A stretch of DNA of 64,000 nt, taken from Bifidobacterium parmae (GTDB taxonomy: Bacteria; Actinomycetota; Actinomycetes; Actinomycetales; Bifidobacteriaceae). This document shows, in pieces, positions 16,206-26,897 of the stretch. The position numbers were made by a program, and so were the translations under genes. Within the stretch, counting starts at the first letter, position 1. Each line of letters begins with the position of its first letter. The DNA is taken from the NCBI RefSeq assembly GCF_002860365.1, contig NZ_NMWT01000011.1, forward strand, positions 17,572-81,571, in the 5' to 3' direction. The notes beneath the pieces are model-generated. The model made no database searches, was not told the origin of the DNA, and worked only from the letters and a program-made list of their open reading frames with translations.

Positions 16206-18899
16206 TTACGCCTGCTCCGGTTCGTTGTTCACAGTCTCCGCGCCGGTCTCAGCCACGGCGGGGGCTTCGGCGCCGGCACTCGTCGCATCCGCGACGGTCT
16301 CCGGCTGGTCCTCGTCGTCCTTCTCCTCGTTGCGCGCGATGGAGATGATCTCGTCGCCCTTGTCGGGCTTGGCGAGGGTGACGCCCTGCGTGTTGCGGCC
16401 GGTGCGCTTGACCTCGGCCACGGCGGAGCGGATCACCTTGCCGGACTTCATGATGGCGAGCACCTGATCGTCCTCGGAGACGACGACCGCACCGACCAGC
16501 GAGCCGCGGCCCTCGGCCAGCTGGACGGCCTTGATGCCGAGGCCGTTGCGGCCCTGGAGACGGTACTCGGAGATCGCGGAACGCTTGGCGAAGCCCTCGT
16601 TCGTGACGACGAGCAGATCCTTGTCGGTCTCGGAGGGCACCACGTCCATGGCGAGCAGCTCGTCGCCGTCGCGGAACTTCATGCCCTGCACGCCGGCGGT
16701 CTGGCGGCCCATCGGACGCAGCTGGCCGTCGTCGGCGGCGAACTTGAGGCTCATGCCGAGCTTGGAGACGAGGATGATGTCGTCCTCGGCGTTGCACAGC
16801 GCGGCGCCGATCAGCTCGTCGGCCGCCTCGCCGTTCTCGTCGGCCATGAGACGCACGGCGATGAGTCCGCCCTGACGCGGCGAATCGTATTCGGACAGCG
16901 CGGTCTTCTTCACCTTGCCGGAACGCGTCGCGAGCACCAGGTACTTGGCGACCTCGTAGTTCGGGATGGACAGCACGGCCTGGATGGTCTCGTCCGGGCC
17001 GAACTGCAGCAGGTTCGCCACGTGCTGGCCCTTCGAGTCGCGCGAGCCTTCGGGCAGCTCATACGCCTTGAGGCGGTACACGCGGCCCTTGTTCGTGAAG
17101 AACAGCAGCCAGTTGTGCGTCGAGGTGAGGAAGAAGTGGTCCACCACGTCGTCCTCGCGCAGCTTGGCGCCCTTGATGCCCTTGCCGCCGCGGTGCTGCG
17201 CGCGGTATTCGTCGGCCTTGGTCCGCTTGACGAAGCCGGAGTGCGTGACGGTGACGACCACGTTCTCCTCGGGGATCAGGTCCTCCTCGGTCATGTCGCC
17301 GGAGAACGGCAGGATGCGCGTGCGGCGGTCGTCGCCGTACTTGGCGACGATCTCGTCGAGCTCGTCGCCGACGATCTTGCGCTGGCGTTCCGGCTTGGCG
17401 AGGATGTCCGCGTAGTCGGCGATGCGGCGCTGGAGCTCGTTGTGCTCGTCGATGATCTTCTGCGCCTCCATGTTGGCCAGTCGCACCAGCTGCATGGACA
17501 GGATCGCGTCGGCCTGGACCTGGTCGATGTCGAGGAACTCCATGAGTTTCGGACGGGCATCCTCACGTCCCTGGCTGGAACGGATGAGGCGGATGACCTC
17601 CTCGATGGCGTCGAGCGCCTTCAGAAGGCCCTGCAGGATGTGGTCGCGCTCCTCGGCCTCGCGCTTGAGGTACGCGGTGCGGCGGGCGATCACGTCGAGC
17701 TGGTGGGCGACCCAGTGACGCACGAACGCGTCGAGGGAGAGGGTGCGCGGCACGCCGTCGACGAGCGCGAGCATGTTCGCGCCGAACGTCTGCTGCAGCT
17801 GGGAGTGCTTGTACAGGTTGTTGAGGACGACCTTCGGCACGGCGTCGCGCTTGAGCACGAGCACGAGGCGCTGGCCGGTGCGGCCGGACGTCTCGTCGCG
17901 CATGTCGGCGATGCCCTGGATCTTGCCGTCGCGCACGGCCTCGCGGATGGAGACGACGAGACGGTCCGGGTTCACCTGGTACGGCAGCTCGGTGACGACC
18001 AGGCACATGCGGCCCTTGATCTCCTCGGTGTTCACGACGGCGCGCATCGTGATGAGGCCGCGGCCGGTGCGGTACGCCTGCTCGATGCCCTTGTGTCCGA
18101 GGATCGTCGCGCCGGTCGGGAAGTCGGGGCCCTTGATGCGGGCGATGAGCGCGTCGAGCAGCTCCTCGCGGCTCGCGTCCGGATGGTCGAGCGCCCAGTG
18201 CACGCCGTCCGCCACCTCGCGCATGTTGTGCGGCGGGATGTTCGTCGCCATGCCGACGGCGATGCCGGACGAGCCGTTGCACAGCAGGTTCGGGAAGCGC
18301 GCGGGCAGCACGGTCGGCTCCTGCGTCTTGCCGTCGTAGTTGGGCACGAAGTCGACGGTCTCCTTGTCGATGTCGCGCACCATCTCCATCGAGAGCGGGG
18401 CCATGCGGCACTCGGTGTAACGCATGGCGGCGGCCGGGTCGTCGCCCGGGGAGCCGAAGTTGCCCTGGCCGTCGACGAGCATGTAGCGCATCGACCACGA
18501 CTGGGCCATGCGCACGAGGGTGTCGTAGATCGCGAAGTCGCCGTGCGGGTGGTACTTGCCCATCACGTCGCCGACGACGCGGGAGCACTTGTTGTAGCCG
18601 CGGTCGGGGCGGTAACCGCCGTCGTACATCGCGTAGATCACGCGGCGGTGCACGGGCTTGAGGCCGTCGCGCACGTCCGGCAGGGCGCGGTCCACGATGA
18701 CGCTCATCGCGTATGCAAGGTAGGACTCGCGCATCTCGACCTGCAGGTCCTTGCGCTGGATGCGTTCGCCGGTCATCAGACCGTAGTCGGTGTTGTCGGC
18801 CTCCTGCGGGCTCAACGGCTCCATCGAGCCGTCGCCGGTCGGCTGGCCGTCGACCTGGCCCTCGTTCAGGCCCTCATCGTTGTTGTTCTCGTCTGCCAC
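16206..18899 (-). CDS. gyrA: DNA gyrase subunit A
   Basis: Breakage-reunion subunit of the type II topoisomerase that introduces negative supercoils. The GTG at 18899 gives 897 residues. The catalytic tyrosine is Tyr161 in AMRYTECRM and the quinolone-resistance region is [20 protein letters not shown]. At the position of E. coli Ser83 there is phenylalanine (Phe122), while the Asp87 equivalent (Asp126) is kept. The winged-helix, tower and coiled-coil parts follow, then the six-bladed C-terminal beta-pinwheel; its GyrA box is visible as QHRGGKG. The last 50 residues are Glu/Ala-rich. It lies 245 bp downstream of gyrB with several hairpins in between, so it may have its own promoter or depend on readthrough. 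Confidence 0.98.
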   Translation of the reverse strand: MADENNNDEGLNEGQVDGQPTGDGSMEPLSPQEADNTDYGLMTGERIQRKDLQVEMRESYLAYAMSVIVDRALPDVRDGLKPVHRRVIYAMYDGGYRPDRGYNKCSRVVGDVMGKYHPHGDFAIYDTLVRMAQSWSMRYMLVDGQGNFGSPGDDPAAAMRYTECRMAPLSMEMVRDIDKETVDFVPNYDGKTQEPTVLPARFPNLLCNGSSGIAVGMATNIPPHNMREVADGVHWALDHPDASREELLDALIARIKGPDFPTGATILGHKGIEQAYRTGRGLITMRAVVNTEEIKGRMCLVVTELPYQVNPDRLVVSIREAVRDGKIQGIADMRDETSGRTGQRLVLVLKRDAVPKVVLNNLYKHSQLQQTFGANMLALVDGVPRTLSLDAFVRHWVAHQLDVIARRTAYLKREAEERDHILQGLLKALDAIEEVIRLIRSSQGREDARPKLMEFLDIDQVQADAILSMQLVRLANMEAQKIIDEHNELQRRIADYADILAKPERQRKIVGDELDEIVAKYGDDRRTRILPFSGDMTEEDLIPEENVVVTVTHSGFVKRTKADEYRAQHRGGKGIKGAKLREDDVVDHFFLTSTHNWLLFFTNKGRVYRLKAYELPEGSRDSKGQHVANLLQFGPDETIQAVLSIPNYEVAKYLVLATRSGKVKKTALSEYDSPRQGGLIAVRLMADENGEAADELIGAALCNAEDDIILVSKLGMSLKFAADDGQLRPMGRQTAGVQGMKFRDGDELLAMDVVPSETDKDLLVVTNEGFAKRSAISEYRLQGRNGLGIKAVQLAEGRGSLVGAVVVSEDDQVLAIMKSGKVIRSAVAEVKRTGRNTQGVTLAKPDKGDEIISIARNEEKDDEDQPETVADATSAGAEAPAVAETGAETVNNEPEQA

Positions 18900-19144
18900 T
18901 GGTCTTCCTTCAATTGTCTGTCAAGTCGTCTCGCCCCCGCCGGCGGGGGCTCCCGGCGGGGCCGGGTGGGGGTGGTCCGTGTGCCGGGCCGGCACGACCA
19001 CCCTCAGTCGCGCTGCGCGCGCCAGCTCCCGCCGGCGGGAGCGGGGAGGGCATCGCGGTCTCTTCCCCGCCCGCTTCGCGGGAGCCCCTCGTCAGAGGGG
19101 GCCGGAGGATCGGCATCCCCGCGTATGCGGGGATGCAGTCCGCA
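18900..19144. other. gyrB-gyrA spacer with several GC hairpins
   Basis: No gene is supported here. Visible inverted repeats are GCATCCCCGC/GCGGGGATGC (19113-19122 and 19127-19136, loop GTAT) directly after the gyrB stop, CCCCTC/GAGGGG at 19085-19100 and CTCCCGCC/GGCGGGAG near 19031-19046. The first could attenuate transcription from gyrB into gyrA. The GCATCCCCGCGTATGCGGGG core resembles type I-E CRISPR repeats of bifidobacteria, but only one copy exists. Confidence 0.6.
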
Positions 19145-21247
19145 CTACGCGTCGATCCAGGCGGCGTTGCGGGCGTTGCGCTGGATGAAGAGGCGGCGGG
19201 GTTCGACCTCGTCGCCCATGAGCATCGAGAACGTCTCGTCGGCCGCGGCGGCGTCCTCGATCTGCACCTGCTTCAACACGCGATGCTCCGGGTCCATGGT
19301 CGTCTCCCACAGCTCCTGGTAGCTCATCTCGCCCAGACCCTTGTAGCGCTGGATGCCTTCGCCCTTGGGCAGCTGGCGTCCCTTCGCCTTGCCTTCGGCG
19401 AGCACGCGGTCGCGCTCGGAGTCGGTGTACACGAAGTCGTGCGGGCCCTTGGTCCACTTGAGGCGGTACAGCGGCGGCATGGCCACGTACACGTATCCGG
19501 CGGTGATCATCGGGCGCATGTAGCGGAAGAACAGGGTGAGGTTCAGCGTGGCGATGTGCGCGCCGTCCACATCGGCATCGGCCATGATGATGACCTTGTG
19601 GTAGCGCACCTTCGACAGGTCGAAGTCCTCGCCGTAGCCGCCGCCGACCGCGGTGATCAGCGATTCGATGGTGTCGGACTTCATCATGCGGTCGAGGCTG
19701 GCGCGCTCGGTGTTGAGTATCTTGCCTCGAAGCGGCAGGATGGCCTGCGTGATCGGGTTGCGCCCCTGGATCGCGGAGCCGCCTGCGGAGTCGCCCTCCA
19801 CGATGAACAGCTCGCACTCCTCCGGGTTCGAGGACTGGCAGTCCTTGAGCTTGTCCGGCATGCCGGCCGATTCGAAGATCGACTTGCGGCGCGTGTTCTC
19901 GCGCGCCTTCTTCGCGGCGAGGCGCGCGCGGGACGCCTCGATGGCCTTCTGGATGATGTTCTTCGCCTCGCCCGGATGCGCGTCGAACCAGTCGCCGAGC
20001 TTGTCGGTCATGACGCGCTGCACGAAGGTCTTCGCCTCGGAGTTGCCGAGCTTGGTCTTCGTCTGGCCTTCGAACTGCGGGGTGGTGAGCTTGACGGACA
20101 CCACGGCCGTGAGTCCTTCGCGCACGTCGTCGCCGGACAGGTTCTCGTCCTTGTCCTTGAGGATGTTCTTCTCGCGCGCGTAGCGGTTGACGAGCGAGGT
20201 GAGCGCCGCGCGGAAGCCCTCCTCGTGCGTGCCGCCCTCGGTGGTGGAGATCGTGTTGGCGAACGTGTGCACGGCCTCGGAGTAGGCGGTGGTCCACTGC
20301 ATCGCGATCTCGGCGGAGATGCCGAGCTTCAGATCCTCGGCGTCGAAGTTGATGACCTCGTCCTCGACGGGCGTCGCCTTGCGGGACTTGACGAGGTAGT
20401 CGACGTAGTCCTTGATGCCGTTCGCGTACTGGTAGGTGACGCTCTGGTGCAGCTCCTCGGCCACGTTGTCGCCGTCGCCGGCCACCTCGTCGCCCGCCTG
20501 GTCGACCTGGCGCAGGTCGGTGAGGGAGATCTTGAGGCCCTTGTTGAGGAACGCCATCTGCTGGAAGCGGGAGCGCAGCGTCTCGAAGTCGTAGACGGTG
20601 GTCTCGAAGATCGCCGGATCCGCCCAGAACGTGACGGACGTGCCGGTGGACTCGCCTTCGGTCATCGGCTCGCCCTTGGCGAGGCGGTCGGTCGGATGCT
20701 GGTTGATGTACGTCTGCGTCCAGTGGAAGCCCTGGCGGCGCACCTCGACGTCGACGCGCGTGGAGAGCGCGTTGACGACGGAGATGCCGACGCCGTGCAG
20801 GCCGCCGGAGACCGCGTAGCCGCCGCCGCCGAACTTGCCGCCGGCGTGCAGCTTGGTCATGACGGTCTCGACGCCGGAGACGCCCTCGCCGGGCACGATG
20901 TCGACCGGGATGCCGCGGCCGTCGTCGACGACGCGGATGCCGTTGTCCGGCAGGATCGACACCTCGATGTGGCTCGCGTAGCCGGCGAGCGCCTCGTCGA
21001 CGGAGTTGTCGACGATCTCGTACACGAGGTGGTGCAGGCCGCGCGGGCCGGTCGAGCCGATGTACATGCCCGGGCGGATGCGCACCGCCTCGAGTCCTTC
21101 GAGCACCTTCAGGTCGGAGGCGTCGTAGTGCTCGGGGGTCATCGACTCGTCGAGCTCGCCTTCCTGCAGTTCGGTGGTGTTGATGTGTTCGTCCGCGGCC
21201 TTGAGCTGTTCTTCCTTGCTCTCGGCATTGTCCAACGAATCCGCCAC
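19145..21247 (-). CDS. gyrB: DNA gyrase subunit B
   Basis: ATPase subunit of DNA gyrase, 700 residues from a GTG at 21247 behind GGAAGGAAG. The GHKL ATPase domain shows EIVDNSVDEALAG and GRGIPVDIVPGEG, the transducer follows, and the TOPRIM domain holds EGDSAGGSA, PLRGKILNTE and the metal-binding DADVDGAH. The C terminus ends with the GyrA-binding PEHRVLKQVQIEDA region. The first 45 residues form an acidic extension ahead of the conserved YDASDLKVLEGLEAVR. Its promoter should lie in the 237-bp gap to dciA (21248-21484), where I see no other signal. Confidence 0.98.
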   Translation of the reverse strand: MADSLDNAESKEEQLKAADEHINTTELQEGELDESMTPEHYDASDLKVLEGLEAVRIRPGMYIGSTGPRGLHHLVYEIVDNSVDEALAGYASHIEVSILPDNGIRVVDDGRGIPVDIVPGEGVSGVETVMTKLHAGGKFGGGGYAVSGGLHGVGISVVNALSTRVDVEVRRQGFHWTQTYINQHPTDRLAKGEPMTEGESTGTSVTFWADPAIFETTVYDFETLRSRFQQMAFLNKGLKISLTDLRQVDQAGDEVAGDGDNVAEELHQSVTYQYANGIKDYVDYLVKSRKATPVEDEVINFDAEDLKLGISAEIAMQWTTAYSEAVHTFANTISTTEGGTHEEGFRAALTSLVNRYAREKNILKDKDENLSGDDVREGLTAVVSVKLTTPQFEGQTKTKLGNSEAKTFVQRVMTDKLGDWFDAHPGEAKNIIQKAIEASRARLAAKKARENTRRKSIFESAGMPDKLKDCQSSNPEECELFIVEGDSAGGSAIQGRNPITQAILPLRGKILNTERASLDRMMKSDTIESLITAVGGGYGEDFDLSKVRYHKVIIMADADVDGAHIATLNLTLFFRYMRPMITAGYVYVAMPPLYRLKWTKGPHDFVYTDSERDRVLAEGKAKGRQLPKGEGIQRYKGLGEMSYQELWETTMDPEHRVLKQVQIEDAAAADETFSMLMGDEVEPRRLFIQRNARNAAWIDA

Positions 21248-21484
21248 AGGGCTTCCTTCCTACATGTTCCCTGCATGTTCTTCACGCGAAGGGTTGTTTC
21301 GCGGGCCTATGCCCCAAAATCGCCCGTTACGGGCCCTTGGAGCGTTTCGGCCATACTGCGGGTAATTCTACTCGTTTTTGCCGACGAACGCCATAGCGCC
21401 CCGTAGAAACGCGTTTAGGGGCATATCGGCCGACCTGGCGCCATCGCGGCGCCGTCACCCCGTCACGCCGCCGCCGAGCCGCCC

Positions 21485-21955
21485 TTACCGCCGCCGCGCC
21501 CACTTGCGCGTGTATCCGGCGGCGGGCCCGACCACGCGGATCCGTTCGACCGTCAGTCCCTCCAGATTGCGCCGGATCGTGCTCTCCAACTGCGGGATCA
21601 GGTAGGTGAGCTGCGTCGCCCACACCTGCGATTCGGTGCCGATCGTGAGCACCCCGTCCTTGAGGGCGATCACGTGCGAGTGCTGCGCGATGGCGGGTCC
21701 GACGACGCGGTCCCAGTGGTTGTTGAGTTCGGAGAGCTTCAGGTGCGGGATCCAGTCGCCGTTGCGCGCGATCAGGTTCGCGACGCCGCCGAGCCGGGCC
21801 GGGTCGCGCCCGGGCTTGCCGAAGCTCTCCCACGCGGCTTCGGCGCGTGCGGCGCGCGCCTTGCGCGACGATTCGCGCGCCGCGTAGCGCTCGAACACCT
21901 GCGCCGGCAGTTCGCGCGGGTCGAGTTTCAGCGTCACGGCGATCGGCGGCTTCAT
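21485..21955 (-). CDS. dciA: DciA-like DUF721 protein
   Basis: Small basic protein of 156 residues from the DUF721 family, whose members (DciA) load or stimulate the replicative helicase DnaB in bacteria without a DnaC loader. The conserved core LNNHWDRVVGPAIAQHSHVI and the C-terminal QVWATQLTYLIPQL are visible; the N-terminal third is charged and alanine-rich. Its ATG at 21955 overlaps the recF stop by four bases (ATGA), so it is translationally coupled to recF. The position between recF and gyrB is the usual one in actinobacteria. The symbol follows the family; function in this genus is inferred. Confidence 0.88.
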   Translation of the reverse strand: MKPPIAVTLKLDPRELPAQVFERYAARESSRKARAARAEAAWESFGKPGRDPARLGGVANLIARNGDWIPHLKLSELNNHWDRVVGPAIAQHSHVIALKDGVLTIGTESQVWATQLTYLIPQLESTIRRNLEGLTVERIRVVGPAAGYTRKWARRR

Positions 21956-23223
21956 CGCGTCGCCGCCGCTTCCGGCGTCGCGCCGCCACCCGCGCCGCCC
22001 GTCGCGACGGCCGCGGCGTCGCCGGCCTCCGCCGCGCGCCGCAGATCCTCCACGTCGATGACGTTCACCGTGCGTCCGGCCGCGCTCTCCGGCATCGCGG
22101 GGATGTCGCCGGCGGCGGCGACGGTGATGAGCACCTGGTCCTGGTGCATCGCGAAATCGAGGATCTGCTCGCGCCGCGACTCGTCGAGCTGCGCGAACAC
22201 GTCATCGAGGATGACGACGGGCCTGACGCCGCGCTCGTCGGCGACCGCCTCGAACAACGCCATCTTGAGCGCCAGCGCCATCGTCCACATCTCGCCGTTC
22301 GACGCGAACTCGCGCGCCGGGACGCCGTCGAGCGTGACGGCGAGGTCGTCGCGCTGCGGCCCGATGAGGTTGACGCCGCGCGCCACCTCGCCTGCGTACA
22401 GGCGCTGGAAGTGGGCGGCGATGGCGGGACGCGGGTCGAACGCGGCGTCGCCGTCGTGGCCGGCCGGAACGGCCGTGGCCTCGGCGAACGACGGCGCGTA
22501 GGCGAGGCCCGCCTCGCCGCGCCCGGACGCGAGCCGCGCGTAGATCGCGGCGAACGGGCCGGCGAGACGGTCGACGATGCGCGCACGCACGCGCGTCAGT
22601 TCGAGTCCCGCGTCGATGAACTGGCCGGTCCAGATCTCCAGTCCGCTCAGGGCCGCGTCGAACGCGCCCTCGCGGCTCTGGAGCTGCTTGAGGAGCGTCG
22701 CGCGCTGCCGGGCGATGCGCGTGAAGCGCTGCTGGCGTTCCGCGTACCGCGGGACGAGCAGCGCGCCCGCCTGGTCGAGGAAGTTGCGGCGCGTGGCCGG
22801 GTCGCCGGCGACGAGACGCTGGTCGTCCGGCGTGAACGCGACGGACGGCACCTCGCCGACGATGTCGCGCAGGTAGCGGGAGGGACCGGCGTCGACGCGT
22901 GCGCGGTTCGCGCCGCGCGCCGCGATCGTCGCCTCGTAGGTGACGGTGCGCGCGGGCGCCGCGGCGTCGCCGTCGCCCGCCGCGCGACCGTCGCCGTCCG
23001 TCACGTTCACGCGGATCGTGGCCTTCGTCGCGCCGCGCTCGACGAGCGGCAGCGACGACGACGTGCGGTGGCTGGTTCCGGTGGACAGCACCTCGACCGC
23101 CTCGACGATGTTCGTCTTGCCGAGGCCGTTCGCGCCGTGGAGCACGTTGACGCCGGGCGCGAAGTCGACCACCAGCTGCCCCCAGGAGCGGTAGTGGTCG
23201 AGCGCGAGGCGGGAGACGTACAT
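21952..23223 (-). CDS. recF: DNA replication/repair protein RecF
   Basis: ABC-type ATPase that helps load RecA at gaps and supports fork restart, 423 residues. The Walker A motif is LHGANGLGKTN (about 33-43), the ABC signature region includes LIGPQRDDLAV, and Walker B is VVILDDVFAQLDESRR near residue 355. Typical N-terminal motif LALDHYRSWGQL is present. The C-terminal 50 residues are an Ala/Gly-rich tail not seen in most RecF proteins. The gene overlaps dciA by four bases and is separated from dnaN by 259 bp (23224-23482), in which I see only a G-rich tract (23260-23320) and no clear gene. Confidence 0.97.
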   Translation of the reverse strand: MYVSRLALDHYRSWGQLVVDFAPGVNVLHGANGLGKTNIVEAVEVLSTGTSHRTSSSLPLVERGATKATIRVNVTDGDGRAAGDGDAAAPARTVTYEATIAARGANRARVDAGPSRYLRDIVGEVPSVAFTPDDQRLVAGDPATRRNFLDQAGALLVPRYAERQQRFTRIARQRATLLKQLQSREGAFDAALSGLEIWTGQFIDAGLELTRVRARIVDRLAGPFAAIYARLASGRGEAGLAYAPSFAEATAVPAGHDGDAAFDPRPAIAAHFQRLYAGEVARGVNLIGPQRDDLAVTLDGVPAREFASNGEMWTMALALKMALFEAVADERGVRPVVILDDVFAQLDESRREQILDFAMHQDQVLITVAAAGDIPAMPESAAGRTVNVIDVEDLRRAAEAGDAAAVATGGAGGGATPEAAATR

Positions 23224-23482
23224 GGGATTGCGGCCTTTCGATGATGGGTGATTGCGCGGGGATCGGCGGGTGGCCGAGTGGGGCGGGGGAGTGGGGCGAA
23301 GTGGGGCACGCGCCGGGATGTTCGGTTCTGTGCGGTTCGCGGGGGCTTTTCGGATTGGGAAGGCCGGAGCGCGGAGCTCCGGCCGTGGTATCGGTGATGA
23401 TATTCGTTGCGGTGGCTGAATCTGCGATATCGCTAACGGTATTGCATGCGCCGCCGGTCCGACTCGTTCCGGGTCGGCCGGT

Positions 23483-24607
23483 TCAGCTGTTGAAGCGCAT
23501 CGGGACGAGCAGGTAGCGGTAGTCCATCGACTCGTCGGAGTCGGCCTCCTGCTGGCCGTTGAACTCGACCGGCTTGACCGCGGTCGTCATCTTCATGCGG
23601 ATGAACGGTTCGGTGATCGCGCTCAGGCCCTCGATCAGGTAGGCCGGGTTGAACGCGACGGTGATGTCGTCGCCGTCCATGTCGATGTCGAGCACCTCGG
23701 TGGCCTGCGCCTCGTCGATCGCGCCGGCGGACAGCGTGACCTCCTGGCCGGAGAACACCATGCGGATCGGGGCGTTGCGCTCGGCGACCAGCGCGACTCG
23801 CTTGATCGCGTCGATCAGCTTCGAGCGGTCGACCACCGCCTGGATCGGGTAGTCGTCGGCGAACAGGCGGTCGACCGCCGGGAACTCGCCGTCGATGAGC
23901 TGCGAGGTGGAGGTGCGGCCGGCGTTCTCGAAACCGAGCAGCGAGGGGGAGTCCACGTCGAAATCGACGACGACGTTCTGGTGCTCGTCGAGCGAACGGG
24001 CGATGTCGCGCAGCAGCGAACCGCGCACCAGCGTCGTCGTGTTCACGTCCATGTCGTTCGGCGTCCAGGTGAAGCTGGCGCGCGACAGGCGGAAACGGTC
24101 GGTCGAGGTCATAATCACCTTGTCGCCGTCGAACTGCATGCGCACGCCGGTGAGGACCGGGCGGTTCTCCTCGCGGGAGACCGCGACGCACGCCTGGGTG
24201 ACCGCCTGCACGAAGGTCGGGGCGTCGACCTGGCCGAGTTTGCCCGGAATTCCGGGCAGATCCGGGTATTCGGCCTCGGGCATGAGCTGCAACGTGAAGG
24301 TCGACTTGCCGGAGGTGATCGTCATCGTCGAGCCGTCGGTGGCGAGGTAGGTCTTCTCGCCGGGCAGCGACTTGGTGATGTCGGCGAGCAGCTTGCCGAG
24401 CACGAGCACCGAACCGGCCTCGTCGACGCCGGCCTCGATGTGGTGGCGCGCCGAGATCTCGTAGTTGAACGCCGACAGCTGCAGCGTGCCGTCGACCGCT
24501 TCGAGCCGGATGCCGGCGAGGATCGGGTTCGACGGGCGGGCGTCGATGACCCTGGTGGTCCACGCGACGGCGTCCGCCAGCGCGGAGGAGTTGACTTCGA
24601 CCTTCAT
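23483..24607 (-). CDS. dnaN: DNA polymerase III beta sliding clamp
   Basis: Ring-shaped processivity clamp of the replicative polymerase, 374 residues, which is the usual length. Three repeated clamp domains are seen, starting KVEVNSSALADAVAWTTRVI and ending in MDYRYLLVPMRF, the conserved C-terminal PMR motif that forms part of the hydrophobic partner-binding pocket. The ATG at 24607 is preceded by AAAGCAGGCACC. It lies downstream of dnaA across the origin region, as in most actinobacteria. Confidence 0.98.
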   Translation of the reverse strand: MKVEVNSSALADAVAWTTRVIDARPSNPILAGIRLEAVDGTLQLSAFNYEISARHHIEAGVDEAGSVLVLGKLLADITKSLPGEKTYLATDGSTMTITSGKSTFTLQLMPEAEYPDLPGIPGKLGQVDAPTFVQAVTQACVAVSREENRPVLTGVRMQFDGDKVIMTSTDRFRLSRASFTWTPNDMDVNTTTLVRGSLLRDIARSLDEHQNVVVDFDVDSPSLLGFENAGRTSTSQLIDGEFPAVDRLFADDYPIQAVVDRSKLIDAIKRVALVAERNAPIRMVFSGQEVTLSAGAIDEAQATEVLDIDMDGDDITVAFNPAYLIEGLSAITEPFIRMKMTTAVKPVEFNGQQEADSDESMDYRYLLVPMRFNS

Positions 24608-25325
24608 GGTGCCTGCTTTCGTTCGTTTTCGTCGTTTTCGTTCGCCACGCGTGATTCTCCCGGACGGATCCTTTCGACGGATCCCGCACGATGCGTTGTG
24701 GCGAACGTTTTTCGCGTTTTCGTGAGCTGGAAATCATTCTAGGCGATGGGTCGCGCGCTCGCTTCGCTCGCGCGGAAGGTGACGTTCAGGATGATGGTGA
24801 GATAAGAGAACACGTAAGTAGTAGTCGTAATAAGGCTTGTGGATAGTGTGGATAACCCCCGCTGAGGGCTTGCGCCCGTTCGTTTCGGTGGACGTGGAAA
24901 AATGTGGATAACTCATCGAGATAATGTGGATAAACCGGCGAGTTATCCACAGGATTTCGGTCGCTCTTGAGTTTTCCACATTCGGTGCGATGTCATCCAC
25001 GTGTTATCCACAGCGAAACGGGCAGTCATCCACCGGTTTTCCACTGAGGTTACCCACATTTGTGAATAAGTATGTGGATAACTTTACCCCACTTTTTCTT
25101 GGTTTTCGGAGTGTCGCGGGCCGATTTCGGCTGGGAGAATCGATTCTGGCGAACGTTTTCGGGGTGATTTTCGGATGCGTTCCGACGGGATGCGAATTCG
25201 TTCGCCACGCGCGATCGAGACGGCCGAAGGCCGTCGATGGCCTTCGATGCGGTTGCCCGCGGAACTGCCGCTCGGTCGCGTTCCGCGAGCCGGCTCCCCC
25301 TTGTCAGGAGAGCCGAGAGCCGGTC
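24608..25325. other. oriC: oriC: dnaA-dnaN intergenic region with DnaA-box cluster
   Basis: This 718-bp non-coding region carries six perfect DnaA boxes (TTATCCACA or its complement): 24847-24855, 24903-24911 and 24925-24933 on the minus strand, 24943-24951 and 25004-25012 on the plus strand, and 25073-25081 on the minus strand. Near-matches stand at 24837-24845, 24972-24980 and 25049-25057. The boxes are packed in 240 bp and the flanks at 24795-24840 and 24900-24935 are AT-rich for this genome, so either could be the unwinding element. A hairpin CCGGCTC/GAGCCGG (25290-25323) follows the dnaA stop. The replication role follows from this well-known organisation. Confidence 0.93.
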
Positions 25326-26897
25326 CTACTTCTGCTTGAAGTCGGTGTTGCCCTGCTTCAGTCTGACGGTCAGCTCCATCACGTAGTTGTAGATCTCCTG
25401 ACGGTCCTGCATGCCGTTGGAGATGCGGTCGCACGCGTGCATGACCGTCGTGTGGTCCTTGCCGCCGAACACCTTGCCGATGTCGACGAGGCTCAGACTG
25501 GTCATCTCGCGCGTGAGGTACATGGCGACCTGCCGCGCGATCGCGATGTTCTTCATGCGCGACTTGCCGACGATGTCCTCGAACGTGAGGTGGAAGTACT
25601 TCGCCACCTGCCCGATGATGTCGGTGGGCTTCACCTCCACGTCGGTGGTGAAGAAGTCCTGCAGCGTCTGCTCGGCCATCGTGCGTGTGACCGGCTGGTT
25701 GCTCAGGGACGCGACGGCGGTGACGCGCGTCAGCGCGCCCTCCAGCTCGCGGATGTTCTCGGTGAAGCGTTCGGCGATGAGGTCGAGCACATCGTTGGGG
25801 ATGTTGCTGTGGTTCATCGACGCCATCATGCGCAGGATCGCGATGCGGGTCTCGAGGTCCGGCGGCTTCACGTCGACGGTCAGACCCGAATCGAAGCGGG
25901 AGATGAGTCGCGCCTCGAAGCCCTTGAGGTTCTTCGGCGCCACGTCGGAGGCGATGACGATGCGCTTGTTCGCCTGATGCAGCGCGTTGAACGTGTGGAA
26001 GAACTGCTCCAGGGTGGCCTCCTTGCCGCCCAGGAACTGGATGTCGTCGATGAGCAGGACGTCGACCTCGCGGTACCGCCGGTTGAATTCGGCGATCTGG
26101 CCCTGGTTCTGGGTCGTGTTCTGCAGCGCCTCGATGAACTCGTTCGTGAACTCCTCGGAATTCACGTAGCGCACCTTGAGGCTCGGGTCCTTGACGAGCG
26201 CGTAGTTGCCGATCGCGTTGAGCAGGTGGGTCTTGCCCAGACCGGAGCCGCCGTAGATACACAGCGGGTTGAAGTCGCGGCCCGACCCCTCGGCCACGGC
26301 GAGGGCGACGGTGCGGGCGAAACGGTTGGAATCGCCGGGGACGAACGTGTCGAACGTCGCGTTCTTGTTGAGATGCGTCTCCGGATCGCGGGCCACCTTG
26401 TTGCGGCTCATCGGGTATCCGGCGGCGGTGGCCACGTCGACCGGGGTCGGCATCGTGGCGGGCATCGACGACGGCACGTTCGGCACCGGTCCGCGCGAGC
26501 CGTACGGCTCCTTGCCGAGGTCGGCGATCGTCGGCGGATTGTCCGCGTCGATTCCCGAGGCGCGCTTCGGTGCGGCGGCCCGTCGGGAGGGCGCCGGTTT
26601 CGGCTTCGCCGGAGCGGGTTGGCGCGGCGCGATCTTGAACGCCGGCGTCATGTCCTGGCCGGTGACCATGTTCATCGCCTCGAGCAGCGGCTGGCGCAGC
26701 TCGTTCTCCAGCGCCTGGCGGGTTCCGGCGTTCTCGACGCACAGCACGATGGTCGTGCCGAACACGCCCTCCGGGTACACGCCCTCCAGCCATCCCTTGT
26801 CGCGGGGGGAGAGCGAGGAATTATGCTTGAGCAGCGTCAGCGTGTCGGACCAGATATGGTTCGCCTCGGCGACGGGATCGCGGGGTTCGTCGGCCAT
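25326..26897 (-). CDS. dnaA: Chromosomal replication initiator DnaA
   Basis: AAA+ ATPase that binds DnaA boxes and melts oriC, 523 residues from the ATG at 26897 behind GGAAGGAGG. Domain I (about 1-95) is followed by a Pro/Ala-rich linker. The AAA+ core has Walker [10 protein letters not shown] near 219-227, Walker [13 protein letters not shown] and sensor motifs; the C-terminal domain IV carries the DNA-binding signature [14 protein letters not shown]. Boxes occur both upstream (26964, 27020) and downstream of the gene, so autoregulation is expected. Confidence 0.98.
   Translation of the reverse strand: MADEPRDPVAEANHIWSDTLTLLKHNSSLSPRDKGWLEGVYPEGVFGTTIVLCVENAGTRQALENELRQPLLEAMNMVTGQDMTPAFKIAPRQPAPAKPKPAPSRRAAAPKRASGIDADNPPTIADLGKEPYGSRGPVPNVPSSMPATMPTPVDVATAAGYPMSRNKVARDPETHLNKNATFDTFVPGDSNRFARTVALAVAEGSGRDFNPLCIYGGSGLGKTHLLNAIGNYALVKDPSLKVRYVNSEEFTNEFIEALQNTTQNQGQIAEFNRRYREVDVLLIDDIQFLGGKEATLEQFFHTFNALHQANKRIVIASDVAPKNLKGFEARLISRFDSGLTVDVKPPDLETRIAILRMMASMNHSNIPNDVLDLIAERFTENIRELEGALTRVTAVASLSNQPVTRTMAEQTLQDFFTTDVEVKPTDIIGQVAKYFHLTFEDIVGKSRMKNIAIARQVAMYLTREMTSLSLVDIGKVFGGKDHTTVMHACDRISNGMQDRQEIYNYVMELTVRLKQGNTDFKQK

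Noticed and set aside
15471-19322. 1283-codon open frame on the plus strand
   Set aside because: It runs antisense to DUF3566 and gyrA, is Val/Arg/His/Asp-rich without any motif and results from high GC at third positions.
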